From Isoetes taiwanensis (Eukaryota; Streptophyta; Lycopodiopsida; Isoetales; Isoetaceae), in contig JAJEKV010000041.1 in NCBI GenBank assembly GCA_021234155.1, positions 9,321,018-9,385,017 of the forward strand: a stretch of 64,000 nt of DNA. Direction: 5' to 3'. This document shows positions 1-10,976 of this stretch, one piece after another. The first letter of the stretch is position 1. The number at the start of each line of letters is the position of its first letter. The notes under the pieces are model-generated. The model saw nothing but the letters and a program-made list of their open reading frames with translations, was not told the DNA's origin and made no database searches. The translations under genes were made by a program, and so were the position numbers.

Positions 1-250
1 CTTTTGATCTGACGACTTAGAGACATGGTGCATGCCCCTATGCATGCCCCCCATCATATTTCTATGCCCATGCATGACCTCCCCCATGAGGTGGCGGCAT
101 CATGGCCTTCTATTTCCAATTGGACGGCTGGCATTAATCTCTATATAGCATGGGTACATCCTTTCCTAGCACACATAAGAATAATTTTATCCTTCCTATT
201 ATAAGGCAGTTACATTTTTCCTGCTCACCTCTAATATCTTCCTTACAAAT
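1..250. repeat. dispersed repeat, copy 1
   Basis: Non-coding. Several phrases recur in order at 6520-6860, among them CTTTTGATCTGACG, TGCATGCCCCC and CCCCCATGAG, so this is probably one end of a dispersed repeat. No open frame of note and no terminal repeat could be fixed, because the window starts inside it. Confidence 0.35.
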
Positions 251-289
251 TAGGAGAGCATGACACGTTGCATTGAGGCATTTATGGCA

Positions 290-645
290 TTAATTTCAGA
301 TTTGAGGCATTTATAAGCATGTATGGCGGAGGAAGATATGAGCATCACCATAGAATGACACGTTGCATTCATCGCATTTATGGCAGATTTGTGCACTTTG
401 CATTTATTGCGGCCATTAATACACTTTGCATTTATTGTGGCCATTAATACGCTTTGAATTTATTGCGAATTATCAAAGCACGACATGTGTGCACTTTGCA
501 TTTATTGTGGCCATTAATACCTTTTGCATTTATTGCGGCCATTAATATACTTTGCATTTATTGCGGCCATTAATACGCTTTGCAATTATTGCGAATTATC
601 AAAGCACGACATGTGTGCACTTTACATTTATTGCGGCCATTGGCA
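290..645. repeat. tandem repeat, about 25-base unit in higher-order blocks
   Basis: The phrase TTTGCATTTATTGCGGCCAT recurs with small changes at roughly 25-base spacing. A longer block ending in TATCAAAGCACGACATGTGT appears at 470-490 and again at 596-615, which suggests a higher-order unit of about 120 bases. No coding capacity. Confidence 0.7.
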
Positions 646-1282
646 AATTTGTTAGAAGATATCAATCCCAATATATATAGAATCTTAATGATATCCATTT
701 TAGGATAATTATGGATATGAAATATATATCGAATGATATTAAACAATGTTTAAAATGAAACGCACTTATTTAAGAAGTGCGTTTGAAAGATTCCTCTAAA
801 AATTTTGGAAAACTAAAAAATGAGGCAAAATAGGGGGCAATCAAGATTTTTGGATTCAAGTTCTTCAAAACTGTCCTTAAAAACTGCTTTTTTTAGAGTG
901 ATATAATATAGAATAAGAAGACCCTTAAAAAAATATGCCATTTCGGGAGTCAAACTAGCATTTACGAGAGCCACAAAAATTTCTAGGGTAAAAATAAATG
1001 AAAATACAATAGATTCTCTTGCATATTGTGTATAAAATTCTTTGTGATGGCAGTTGCAAAGGAAGAAAGATATGTTGTTATGCAGTAAAAGAAAGATCAC
1101 ATGGTTATCATAACATATATAGAGTTCAAATATATGTGTGAAAGAACAATTACATGGGCAACATATGCAGGTATTCCAACATATATGTTATAGTTATCAA
1201 ATATGGAAACGCCTTTGTACTTTCATTTGCTTGATGCATGCCATTAGTGTAGATACCTCAACTTCTAATTCTACATCATTGG

Positions 1283-1395
1283 TTATATATTTTGCACAAA
1301 TAAGATTATCTAAGTGAGAAATCTAGACTTATGAGGCTATATCATTTTGTTCATATTTTGCACATAGGATTTATCTAAGTGAGAAATCTAATTTG
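1283..1395. repeat. direct repeat of about 45 bases
   Basis: The phrase ATCTAAGTGAGAAATCTA, preceded by TATTTTGCACA, occurs twice within this stretch (about 1289-1327 and 1351-1390). The surrounding 800-1960 is AT-rich and shows nothing coding. Confidence 0.6.
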
Positions 1396-1963
1396 GAGTT
1401 GTTTTTAATTCATTGTCCAAGTACAAACATTTTTGAATGTTTTTGAAAGGAATGATCAAACCATTAAACATGGTTTGGGCATGAGGTTAGAAAATTTGTT
1501 ATTATGCAAATGCATGTAGCTTGATCACCACTACTTAGAGCTTGACCACACCTGCTTATGGTCAGCATGTAAATGTGAAAGAGGCTTTTGAGATAATTTA
1601 CTTCAGCATGTAAATATGAAGGGCGGTTTTGAGATATTTACTAGAATGCAGCTCAGAGACAATTTCGCCAACTTCGCTACTAGAAACTTTTGTAATTAAG
1701 GGTACCTAACAAATTTTAATCTTTTACAAAAAGTGCTACAGCATTGTACTTCTGCTTTAGAACACTAGGTTAGCAGCTAAAATTCAACTTGGGGCAGCTT
1801 GCAAGGAAAAAAATCCTTCTGATTTACTTCCTTCTAAATCACAACTGATAGAAGGCAAACAAAGTTATTCAAGCAACAATTCAAACCTACAAATCCATGA
1901 AACTTATGTTTAATTAAAAAACCACCCTGCAAATCATGAAAGATCTATGTACTTCACAAGATG

Positions 1964-2150
1964 TGATCTCCCTAATAAAGTAGGAACTGCCAATAGAATA
2001 GAGTAAAATAACCTAGAAAAGATAAACTAGAATAATCTACTTAACACTGTAAGTAGGATTTGATCTCCCTAATAAAGTAGAACTGCCAATCTTATAGAGT
2101 AAAATAATCTAGCAAAGATAAACTGGAATAACCTACTTAACACTGTAAGT
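1964..2150. repeat. tandem duplication, 97-base period
   Basis: Unit 1 begins at 1964 and unit 2 at 2061; both start TGATCTCCCTAATAAAGTAG and end near CACTGTAAGT. Identity is high, so the duplication is fairly young. Confidence 0.8.
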
Positions 2151-2535
2151 TGTTACATTTAACAACGGATAAACAACAATATGCACTCACTGCCAAAATT
2201 AGAGGTGGAGAGTCAAGAAAATAGATGGAAATTAGAGCTGCTAGTACTCCCAGACTCTGATTTTTAGTGCCTCCACAAGCAATTTTCAAACTCTAACCAT
2301 GTCATTTCAGCTGGATAAACCCTTCACATTCGGGCGCATTTACAACCTCCAGTCTCTCTAATCTATGCCTGTGTGATGTCTGCAGAGACAAACAAGCTTC
2401 GAATGAAGTAATACATGACCAACACTAGAAATCACAACAAAAAACATGTAACCTGTTTCAGCCCACATAATCTGGATTGTTAAACAACATAATAACATAG
2501 ATTGTGAAAACATGGATTGTTTTACAGCTTCAGCC

Positions 2536-2632
2536 CATTTGTATCGTGAGCAAATCCTCAACATTCATACCTGGTAATCTGGATTCATTTGTATCGTGAG
2601 CAAATCCTCAACATTCGTACCTGGATAACTCA
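2536..2632. repeat. tandem duplication, 50-base period
   Basis: Two near-identical units start at 2536 and 2586 with CATTTGTATCGTGAGCAAAT. The flanking stretch 2150-3070 shows no recognisable gene. Confidence 0.8.
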
Positions 2633-3078
2633 TACAGCAGATATATCTGAATATATATAAGCTGGACAATGTTCAAGAGCAGTGCAGGCTATTGAGGAGT
2701 TTTGGTGGTGACGCCTAAATGATGTGCCTTGCTTGTTCATCTGGAACAAATTCGACCAGTGGACATGGAGATCCGACAATGGATATGTGGACAAATCCGA
2801 CAGTTGCAGTAGCATGGAGAGATGGAAGTGAAGAGATGGAATCCGGATAGATTCATCTGGATTTTCGCAACAGATCAAACTTGGAACAGATCGGCCAGAC
2901 CCTAAAAAGAAGATTCCGGAACAACCACGCCATGAAGAACCCTAAAATTTTTTTTCTTCCTTTTTCGAGGCTTAGAAGCCTCATGCATCACCAAGAAACC
3001 ATGTATCTCGCCTAGAAACTCTGGCATCGCTAGATATCAAAACCCTAAAATTTTCCTCTCACAGATTTTTCCTAGCCT

Positions 3079-3528
3079 CGGTATAAATCTATACCGTCAA
3101 AAGCATCTGCCATGTTTTAGCCATGTTTTAGCCACGTTATAACCATTAAAGATCCATCTAATATAATTTCCTTGTGTTAAATTGTATTGGATTTATAACA
3201 AAACGTTGTAAAACAATTCTGGTATAAATTTATACTGCTTTCGCAATTTTCATGTGGGGTGATGGTATAAACTTATACTGCTTAAGCTCACAGACGGTAT
3301 AAATTTATACCACTCGAGCAAATTATAGATTTATACCACTCGAGTTCACAGGCGGTATAAATTTATACCACTCGAGTTCACAGACGGTATAAATTTATAC
3401 CGCTCGCTTGAACTCACGTGGTATTAATTTACACCGCTTGAGCTCATGCGGTATAAATTTATACCGCTTGAGCTCATACCGTTTGGCACAAAGCCTCCTA
3501 AGCTCCTGTATGGTATAAATTTGTACCA
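3079..3528. repeat. array of TATAAATTTATA palindromes
   Basis: About ten copies of a self-complementary 16-mer, consensus GGTATAAATTTATACC, are spaced at about 30 bases in the core (3290-3480). The spacer is related to CGCTTGAGCTCATG or CACTCGAGTTCACAG. Degenerate outliers lie at 3079-3096 and 3511-3528. Each unit can form a hairpin or act as a symmetric binding site. No matching gene is evident. Confidence 0.85.
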
Positions 3529-4182
3529 TCCAATAACGTGGGAATGATCAAAGCCTATGAACTAAAGCTAAAAAACGTAAAACCATATTGTATGATTACC
3601 TGGCCAACATTTGGCGAGTCGGAAACACATTTTAGGGCTCAAATAACAACATGTGGGTTGGGTGAAACTGCCAAAAAATTTGTTACAAATGATGATGAAG
3701 TTTCATTAGTAGACAGTGCTGAGAAACATCACTTTTGATGGTGGGGCAACGGACACAAATAGCTCTAGTGATCATGGTCTAAACAGGTCAGAGAATGACT
3801 CGTCAATGCACTTGTTGTTTTCTTCAAAGTCTAGTTTTTGGAGTCCTTGAAATTTCTACTAATTTCTTATACCAAATTAGGGGGCTGAAAAGTGGTAATG
3901 AACATTTTTCCATGGCATCTAAGTACAATCACCCCCTCAAAAAGGGTACCTAAAATGTCAAAATTGTCACAGTTGTCACGCACAGACCGCGAAAATGGAC
4001 CTTTTTGAGGGAATTTTAGGGAATCTTTTAAAGATTCCTTTTAAAGTGCGTTTCGAGCAAATAAGTGCGTTTTAATTTAAACTTTGTTATTAATGATTAC
4101 ATGCGAGTTGTGATATAGGCACTTGGCATAAATATAGCCCTAGATTAGTCATGTGTGTCGATCATCCAACAAAACTCCATCT

Positions 4183-4190
4183 TATAAATA
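4183..4190 (+). promoter_or_regulatory. possible TATA box
   Basis: TATAAATA lies about 80 bases before the first possible ATG of the small spliced frame that follows. The position suits a core promoter. This is inference only. Confidence 0.35.
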
Positions 4191-4270
4191 GAAGGCCTTC
4201 TTGTTGTCTCGACGCATTGAGAGCACTTGAAGAGCTATTGTGAGCGCTTCTCTTCTGCTTCACTAATTGC

Positions 4271-4662
4271 ATGCAAGGTAAATATTCTCCCATTTTGTTA
4301 CATTGCTAAAGCTTGGATTGTTTAATATGAAACTAGCATTTTTCTTTCATCCTTAATCTTGGCGTAATGCGTATGTGGATTCTATCGTTGTGTGAAATTG
4401 TAGCGAACGTTTGAGTTGATTTGCAATTATATTTTGATTTGCAGAGATGGCACAGATGAAAAAAGACTACATTATTGAGCTAAATCTAGATGATTTTTAT
4501 GGATGGTGGATGAGCGCCTTTGATAACTCACCAGCCTTTGTGTCGAGAGATGCTGTATTGGAGTTCCTTTTGGATTTATTTCGTAATTTATATTATTCAC
4601 AAAAATATCATTCTAGTGATGATGAGGCATCTTCAGTTCTGCAAATTGATAATTCTACTTGA
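4271..4662 (+). CDS. small hypothetical protein, possibly two exons
   Basis: The main exon (4445-4662) encodes an acidic protein of about 70 residues that I do not recognise. It has an N-terminal KKDYIIELNLDDFYGWW stretch, a leucine- and tyrosine-rich middle and a serine/aspartate-rich tail. A 7-base first exon (4271-4277, ATGCAAG) followed by GTAAAT, joined to an acceptor ending TTTGCAG at 4444, keeps the frame and would add M-Q-E before the internal Met. A TATA-like box lies upstream. Splicing is inferred from sites only. It may equally be a chance ORF starting at 4447. Confidence 0.3.
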
Positions 4663-4875
4663 TGTTTGATGTCTGTGAACACATGAACCTTCAATAACAA
4701 AAAGTATTGACCAACTTTTTAAAAGACTAGGCTAAATATTGTACTTTGTAATTTCTAAATTAGAGTTAAAATGTAAGATCTTACGAAGTTGCTTCACATC
4801 AATCTAGAATCACTTGGCCATTGCAGAAGAGAATGTTGGACATTAACTGGGGTCCAACTGCACAGTTTTGAAAAA

Positions 4876-4920
4876 GAGAAATGTTCGCGGCGGCCAAGGC
4901 CGCCGCGATAAATTTCTTGT
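4876..4920. repeat. GC-rich palindrome, locus A
   Basis: Arms CGCGGCGGCC and GGCCGCCGCG lie either side of AA at 4886-4907, flanked by AGAAATGTT on one side and ATAAATTTCT on the other. The same core and flanks recur at 57460-57503 in opposite orientation, and half of it at 37110-37145. It is sharply GC-rich within AT-rich DNA. Confidence 0.8.
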
Positions 4921-5035
4921 AAATATAATGATATACAAGTGTTTGTAATATGATGGATTGCATGATGCCGACCCTCCAAAACACACCCATCGTAAAAGAT
5001 TCCCCTAGATTTCTGAAGATGGGCCCAAGGTTCCT

Positions 5036-6260
5036 TTAGATTCTGCAATATTCTATGTAGATTCCCGTAGATTCTTGTAGATTCTATGAAGATTCCCCTA
5101 GATTCTCCAACATTCTATCAAGATTCTCAAAGATTTTCGTAGATTTTCTAAGATTCTCTTGAGATTCCCCTAGGTTTTCAAAGATTACCCCAAGATTCAT
5201 CTCGCTTTTTCAAGATTCCATGTAGATTCTCTTAGATTTCCTAAAATTCTATAAAGATTCCCTAGAATCTCTAAGATTCTCTTGAGATTCCTCTAGATTC
5301 TCTAAGATCCTATGAAGATTCCCCTAGATTACTCTAGGTTCTTAAAGATTTTATCAAGATTCCCTTAGATTCCCTTACATTCTCAAAGATTCTCTCGTGA
5401 ACCATGTAGATTCAGATTCTATAAAGATTCCCCTAGAATACCTGAGATTCTCTTGAGATTCCTCTAGATTCTTTAAGATCATATGAAGATTCCCCTAGAT
5501 TTTCCAAAATTGCACCAAGATTCCCGTAGATACCCTAGATTCTTAAGATTATACGGAGATTCCCAAAGATTCGCCTAGATTCCCAAAGATTATTCCATGA
5601 TTCCTCTGGGTTCCTAAAGATTCTATGAAGATTCTCCTAGATTATTCAAGATTCTATGAAGATTCTTTTAGATTCTTTGAGATTCCATCAAGATTCCCTT
5701 TTATTCTCAAAAATTTTAGCAAGATTCCCCTAGATTTCCAAAGATTCTCTTGAGATTCTCTTAGATTCTCTTGGATTCCCAAATATTCTCTTAGATTCTT
5801 AACGTTCTACAAAGATTCCCCTAGATTCTTTAGATTCTACAGAGATTCCCCTAGATTTTATTAAGATTCCCCAAGATTCTCCAAAATTCCATCTAGATTC
5901 CCATAGATTCTTAAAGATTTTATGAATATTCCTTTAGATTCTCCTAGATTCTCAAAGATTCATTTTAGAGTTCCGAAGATTCTCTAAAGATTCCCCTAGA
6001 TTCCAAAACAATACCCCAAGATTCCTCTAGATTCTCCGAGATTCTATCAAGATTTTCCTAGATTCTCTAAGATTCCATTAAGATTCCTCTAGGTTCTTAA
6101 AGATTTTATCAAGATTCCCCTAGATTCTGCAAGAAGCACTTGAGATTCCTGTAGATTCTTTTGAGATTCCTCTATTTCCATAGACTCTATGAAGATTCTC
6201 CTAGATTCCCTCAACTTACTATAGATTCCTTGAATCTCGAAGATTCCAAAAAGATTCTTA
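5036..6260. repeat. degenerate GATTC minisatellite
   Basis: About 1.2 kb is built from variants of AGATTCCCCTAGATTCTC and AAGATTCTATGAAGATT, with GATTC every 10-15 bases on average. Units are heavily diverged and the period is irregular, so this is an old array. Frames through it are repeat translations, not genes. Confidence 0.9.
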
Positions 6261-6480
6261 GTGTTCGATCACGTTGGCTACAACTGCGACAAAATAGTGG
6301 CAAAACACCACTCATTAGAAAGCTCTCGACGAGAGGTCCAATGACATCGGTTCCACCTTCATCCGACCCCTCTACTGCAAGCTACGTGCCTTTGAAGGCG
6401 ATTAAACAGAAGGAAGCTTCCTGTTTTGCCATCTCATTACCTTTTTATTAATGAAAGTGCCACCTCACCTCCTTTTAAAA
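6261..6480. other. unrecognised stretch after the minisatellite
   Basis: A short open frame runs from inside the array into unique sequence (to 6451). It has no recognisable domain and begins in repeat, so I do not call it a gene. Confidence 0.3.
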
Positions 6481-6519
6481 AAAAATCAAGTTAATATTAA
6501 AAAATTAAATGGCTAAGAT

Positions 6520-6870
6520 TTATGCTCATCTTTTGATCTAGCGGTTAAGATCTGCTACACCAAATCACCTTTAAGGAACCTTCCTTGCACCTTCCTTACA
6601 AAAATCAAAGGCTATGATTTCGCCTTCCCCTTTGATCTGACGGTTCACAGATGGGATGTATGCCTCCATGCATGACTCATGCATGCCCCCATCGAAATCT
6701 AAGGGCTTACACTACGCCACCTCACCAACTTTTTATCCAAGGGCCAAGATCAAAAGTTTATATGTAATGTGCTATTTTATGACCACCCCCATGAGTTTCT
6801 ATATAGATATTAAGATAATGACGTGGAATTCTGATCTCAAGGACCATTAGCCATTAATCTAGATCCTTCC
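6520..6870. repeat. dispersed repeat, copy 2
   Basis: This shares ordered phrases with window positions 1-150 (TTTGATCTGACGG, CATGCATGCCCCC, CCACCCCCATGAG). It is non-coding and its boundaries are uncertain. Confidence 0.35.
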
Positions 6871-7317
6871 ATACAGTCTAATGGTATTACAAATTATTTA
6901 ATGGTGTCAGAATAACCATGCATATGCAAAGGAGAGTGGAGCACTGAAAATTTATATGAGTTGTCGTCCCTTGCCATTAATGATCGTTGTTTATAATCCA
7001 GTTGTTTCTGCATGGGTGCTCTCGGGGTGCAAGCATTTTCGATCGTTTTCGTAACAATGGTCTTAAGCCTGTCTAAGCTAAATCCATTACTAACAAATTA
7101 CTAAAGCTCTCACGTGGAATTCTGACCTCAAGAATATTGGATATGATGAAAATCTTTGTGTACCGAGCCCCATTATTCAGACTAGTATGGTTATAATGAT
7201 TGATGCCCCAGGCCTCAATGAGTATATGATCAATAGAGAAAACTCTCTCCATTTTGAGTAATTTGGATGCTTCACATTGGTTCCAAATGTTCCACACATA
7301 CAGAAATGGTGGTAATG

Positions 7318-7437
7318 TACTTCTTGAAGTCATTTGGTACCAAATTTTTTGAACTCGTGGAATCGGATAAAAAAGATATGGAAATGTGTAAGCAAGTTCT
7401 GAAACAGTTCAAAGATCTCAAGCTTGCCAACTTCTAA
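7318..7437 (+). pseudogene. coding-like fragment, unrecognised
   Basis: A 39-codon frame ending at TAA (7435-7437) reads as a plausible charged helical protein (FGTKFFELVESDKKDMEM region). Shorter coding-like pieces lie in other frames upstream (7130-7310) and downstream (7449-7530). The pattern suggests a shattered gene, but I cannot name the family. The neighbourhood 6870-7560 otherwise shows nothing. Confidence 0.2.
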
Positions 7438-7559
7438 TGTTGCACCTGATGGGTCAAGCCCTAAACTGAAAGGGATTACATTGGATGCTGAGGCATATCC
7501 AATTTCTAAGGAATATGCTGAGGAGTAGCTTCAGAAATAAAGTAACCCTCTTTTTTACA

Positions 7560-9030
7560 CTTATATAATTCATTCTCACCAGATTCCTAACATTCGATTC
7601 CTTAGATTCCTGAGTGGGAAAAAAAAAATAGGGAGCAAAAAATATTCTGGAGAAAATTGCAAGGGACGCCACGTTTTATTCTTATCGGCTTCAGAGAAAT
7701 CCCCTCCTGCTCTTGCTAAGGCTCTGCTTTCTCCAATTCGTTCTGCTCCATTTCGCCGAGCTCTGCTCTCGCACACCGTCGCCATAACCCAGGTAACAAA
7801 AATTTTTGGGTTCTTATGTTGCGTCTTTCTGGCTATGGCGTCGTTCTAGTAAAGCTTCTTCTGGCATGGCGTCTTTCTGATGGTTCTTTGCTGCAAAACT
7901 AAAGGTTATGGGCGTTGGCAGGTTTGTTGATTTCTGGGCTAGTTTGTAATACTCTATGTGCAATTTAACAAGAGTCACATAGACAGATAAAAAGGCATTC
8001 TACATCATCTTGACATCTCTGTGTTATAGTTCGATGTTATCTAGTCTTTCTGCCTTAACAACTACACCAATACATGACCATTATCTGACAGATATTAATC
8101 TATGAAATCTGATTGTTTTAAGAAGAACTGTGGATGCTACAATGACGAAGAAAAATGTTGTTGGAGAGTTTTCTTCTTTGCATCCCAGATATCAGATATC
8201 AATAACGGGCTGCATCAGGTAAGATGGCTGTTTCTTTTCCTTATCAAGCTTATTCCTCTGCCAGATTTAAAGAAGCAACAGTGATGCTTAAAGGCCATAG
8301 TAGATTAGATGCTAGAGGGGATTAATCCTGCTGCTTATCGAATTTTGGAAGATACAATAGATGTGTACATAGATGTGATCCTCGCATAACTTATATCTTT
8401 AAATTGTTAAGCACCTTTTCTTTGTTTAAGAAGTAACTTTTGTATTGGTTCACTTGCAGAGTAGGCTACAGTTATTCCACCTGTATTCTTTCTTTGTCTT
8501 AGATGGGTCAACGACCTCGGCAAATGGCTTCTAAGTTTGCTCTCCTACTTCTCAGATAGGTCAAAGACCTTGACAAATGGTTTCGAAAGATAAGGTACAA
8601 TGCCACAATTATTGAGATTGTTACATTATACAGTTGAACGCCCTTCCATAGTAGACAATTCTTTGAAATGTTTTTTTATAGTGCATAATGGTTGGCTGCA
8701 GGATTACATGGGCAGAAAATGACAGTGAGTGATTGATGCCAAAATCTCCGAAGCCAGAATAGGATCTACATGGATTCAAGAAGGCAATGCCTGTTAGCAA
8801 TATAGCACGCTCATTATGTGGACTGGAAAATGCGTGGATTCCGCATAATCAACTCTAGTGTTTAAGACACAAGTCAGGTGAGCAGGAGCTTTGTTTCTTT
8901 ACGTCTTGGCGTGACTGTGATTTAGGGTTCTTGAAAAATAAGCTCGAGATATCCCACAGGAAATATTGAAAAAGTAAGACAGGGTTTATAAAGACAGATA
9001 CAGTCAGCACTCTTATTAAGAAATCGACGT
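7560..9030 (+). other. possible old transcribed region, no gene named
   Basis: A GC-richer block (7660-7790) ends CCCAG/GTAACA, which resembles an exon end and donor. It is followed by intron-like T-rich DNA and a cysteine-rich 60-codon frame (8102-8284) that matches no family I know. No start-to-stop model holds together. It may be the 5' part of a decayed gene or random. Confidence 0.15.
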
Positions 9031-9159
9031 GCCATGCCCACGTGGGATTTGGTCACGTGGGATTTGGTCCGTAACTGCCATTTTCAAGTGATGATATGGG
9101 TCAATTTGATGCTAAGGCATATGAATTGCATTCTTTAGGCAAATCTTTGACTTTTGTTG

Positions 9160-9760
9160 CTTCCCTTAGGAATTTTGCACTTTCTCCATTTTGACTTCTA
9201 GTGAGAGAATTTGACTCTAGACCATGGATGTGGCCAAATCAAGTGAAATTTTTTGCTTTTACAAGATGGTGATGGTGTGGTGGGTGTGAGAGGTATGAAT
9301 GATATATGAGAGAGGAGTTTTGACTAGAAAAAATCTCCTAAGCCAATTTGCTTTAGGAAATGAAAGCTAGGCATGGAATTTTGGGGTCATATGCTTCATG
9401 GAAAAGGAGATGGAAGGCTTGAGATGGGGGTCATAGGAGATAGTTATGCCAAGAACTCAATGGAAATATCTCATACCAAGAACACTTTAAGGGGTCTTCC
9501 AATCTTCAAAGTTGTCTTGCTTGAATCACCTTCCCTAGCATGCTTGTGTGATCTTTCATGAATGTCTTCAACTTGGTCTTCAAGTGTCCACTTCATAGTG
9601 TGCAAGGATGTGTCTCTTCAAATGAACTGTGCTTGTGTATCTGTGCTCAAATCAATGTGTAAGCATGAGTAAATCACAATGTGTCTTGCTCTTCTATGCT
9701 ACCATAGCATGGCAGTAAAGAGGAAAAATTATTCTGGTGTAGCTGAAGCAGAATATATTT
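9160..9760. repeat. dispersed repeat family R9, copy 1
   Basis: This matches 36290-36900 in the same orientation. Shared phrases include GGAATTTTTTGCTTTT-like, GTGTTTTGACTAGAAAAAA-like, GGGGTCTTCCAA and a terminal ATGCTNCCA...TGGCAG. Similarity is patchy over about 600 bases. A shared CCACGTGGG block also lies upstream of each copy (9044 and 35767). No terminal repeat or protein identifies the class. Confidence 0.6.
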
Positions 9761-9976
9761 TAAAAAAAAGAGGAACTTTTTAGTTGTTGTTTATGGGATG
9801 TATTTAATGCATTATTCTAAATTCTAAAGTTGCCAATGCTTTTTTACTTTTTTTATTTAACCCAAATAACATCATCTCCCGTAAACAACCACAATTAAGA
9901 AGTTCAATTTCCTGTTGACCTATATAGGGAACTCATTACGAAATTGGAGTCATGATTGATTGATTGATGTATTGAG

Positions 9977-10085
9977 GAATGGAATTGGGGACTCCCTTTC
10001 CGGTTTGGAAGGGGTCCCCCCTGACCGGGCGGCAGTCGGGAGGGGGTCCCTTCCAAACCGGAAAGGGAGTACCCCCTTCCATTCC
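9977..10085. repeat. long hairpin (inverted repeat, about 44-base arms)
   Basis: The left arm (9977-10020, containing CTCCCTTTCCGGTTTGGAAG) is complementary to the right arm (about 10042-10085) with a few mismatches. The loop is about 20 bases and contains GACCGGGCGGCAGTC. The arms are much more GC-rich than the surroundings. It could be a foldback element or a young hairpin-RNA locus. Confidence 0.85.
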
Positions 10086-10159
10086 CCAACAAAATGGAAG
10101 TTGGGATCCATTTTCCTTTTTGTGCGCATTTTTTTGTCCCGTTGTGGAGGTTGGCTATG

Positions 10160-10560
10160 GCATGGAGGGGTTTTTTAGCTTCTTTGAAGCTTAAGGCCAT
10201 TGATGGCCGAACTTTTTGAAGCTTAAGGTCAGATTGTCGCATCAGGGATTGTTTTGAAGCATGTAAAGTTGGATCTTTGTAGCTTAAGGCATCCGTTGCT
10301 TAAGGACCTGCTGGTTTTGAAGCTTAAGGATCTGTCGGATCTGTTGCTTAGGGAATGCAGTTAGCAGGGGAAAACAGGAAAACAGGGGAACGCAGTTAGC
10401 AGGGAAGCACAATTGCCTGTGAACAGGGGCCGGATTTCTAAAGCTTTAGGCTAGATTTTCATGAATCAGGGATTTTTTGAAGCCTAAGGCTGGATCTTTG
10501 AAGCTTTAGAACGATTTGTTTTTGAAAATTAACGTTCCTTGGTGCTTAAGGCTTCTGTTG
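10160..10560. repeat. degenerate repeat of GAAGCTTAAGG
   Basis: Variants of TTTGAAGCTTAAGGNC recur about ten times at irregular spacing. A duplicated ACAGGGGAACGCAGTTAGCAG-like phrase lies in the middle. No coding potential. Confidence 0.65.
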
Positions 10561-10971
10561 CAGCTTCTGTTGCATAAGCATTCGGCATCCTTTCTCGGCA
10601 TCTGAACATCTGCAAGAAGCCATAGCCATAGCCATTCGAGCATATACAAGAGCCATGCAGAAGAAAGGAAAACAGGGGAACACATTTAGTAAACAAGAAA
10701 ATGCAACCTGCAAGAACCAGTAAAAAATGGACCATATGCAATTGATAGTGTCTTTGCACCACGTTCGATCTTAAATGGAAGACTTTCTTAACCACGCCAT
10801 TTACAATAGCCCATTGAAGATTTGCACAAGAAAACAAATTCAATATCAAATACACCCTAGCAACACAAATTCCATTGAAGTCCATCTGTCATTTAAACCA
10901 GCCAAAGCTACACCATTCAATGGACAATCTATTGTTAACTTGGATTTGCATGAACTTATATCTGCTAGATA

Positions 10972-10976
10972 GTTAA
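10972..10976. repeat. target-site duplication, left (GTTAA)
   Basis: GTTAA directly precedes the 5' LTR and is repeated exactly at 13156-13160 after the 3' LTR. Confidence 0.8.

Larger units (their letters stand above)
741..4090. mobile_element. segment bounded by inverted repeats (possible DNA element)
   Basis: The left end (742-771, containing AACGCACTTATTT after one mismatch) is matched by the reverse complement of 4059-4088. The similarity continues inward with a second AAGTGCGTTT block and a GATTCCT block on both sides. The arms are about 30-60 bases with several mismatches. No convincing target duplication was found at the edges and no transposase is visible inside, so this could be a decayed non-autonomous element or chance pairing of repeats. 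The interior holds tandem duplications and the palindrome array listed separately. Confidence 0.35.

Noticed and set aside
3079-3528. CRISPR array
   Set aside because: Evenly spaced palindromic repeats, but the spacers are themselves similar to one another, there are no cas genes and the context is eukaryotic.
9904-10242. Overlapping ORFs on both strands (70-112 codons)
   Set aside because: They translate the two arms of the hairpin at 9977-10085; no independent protein evidence.
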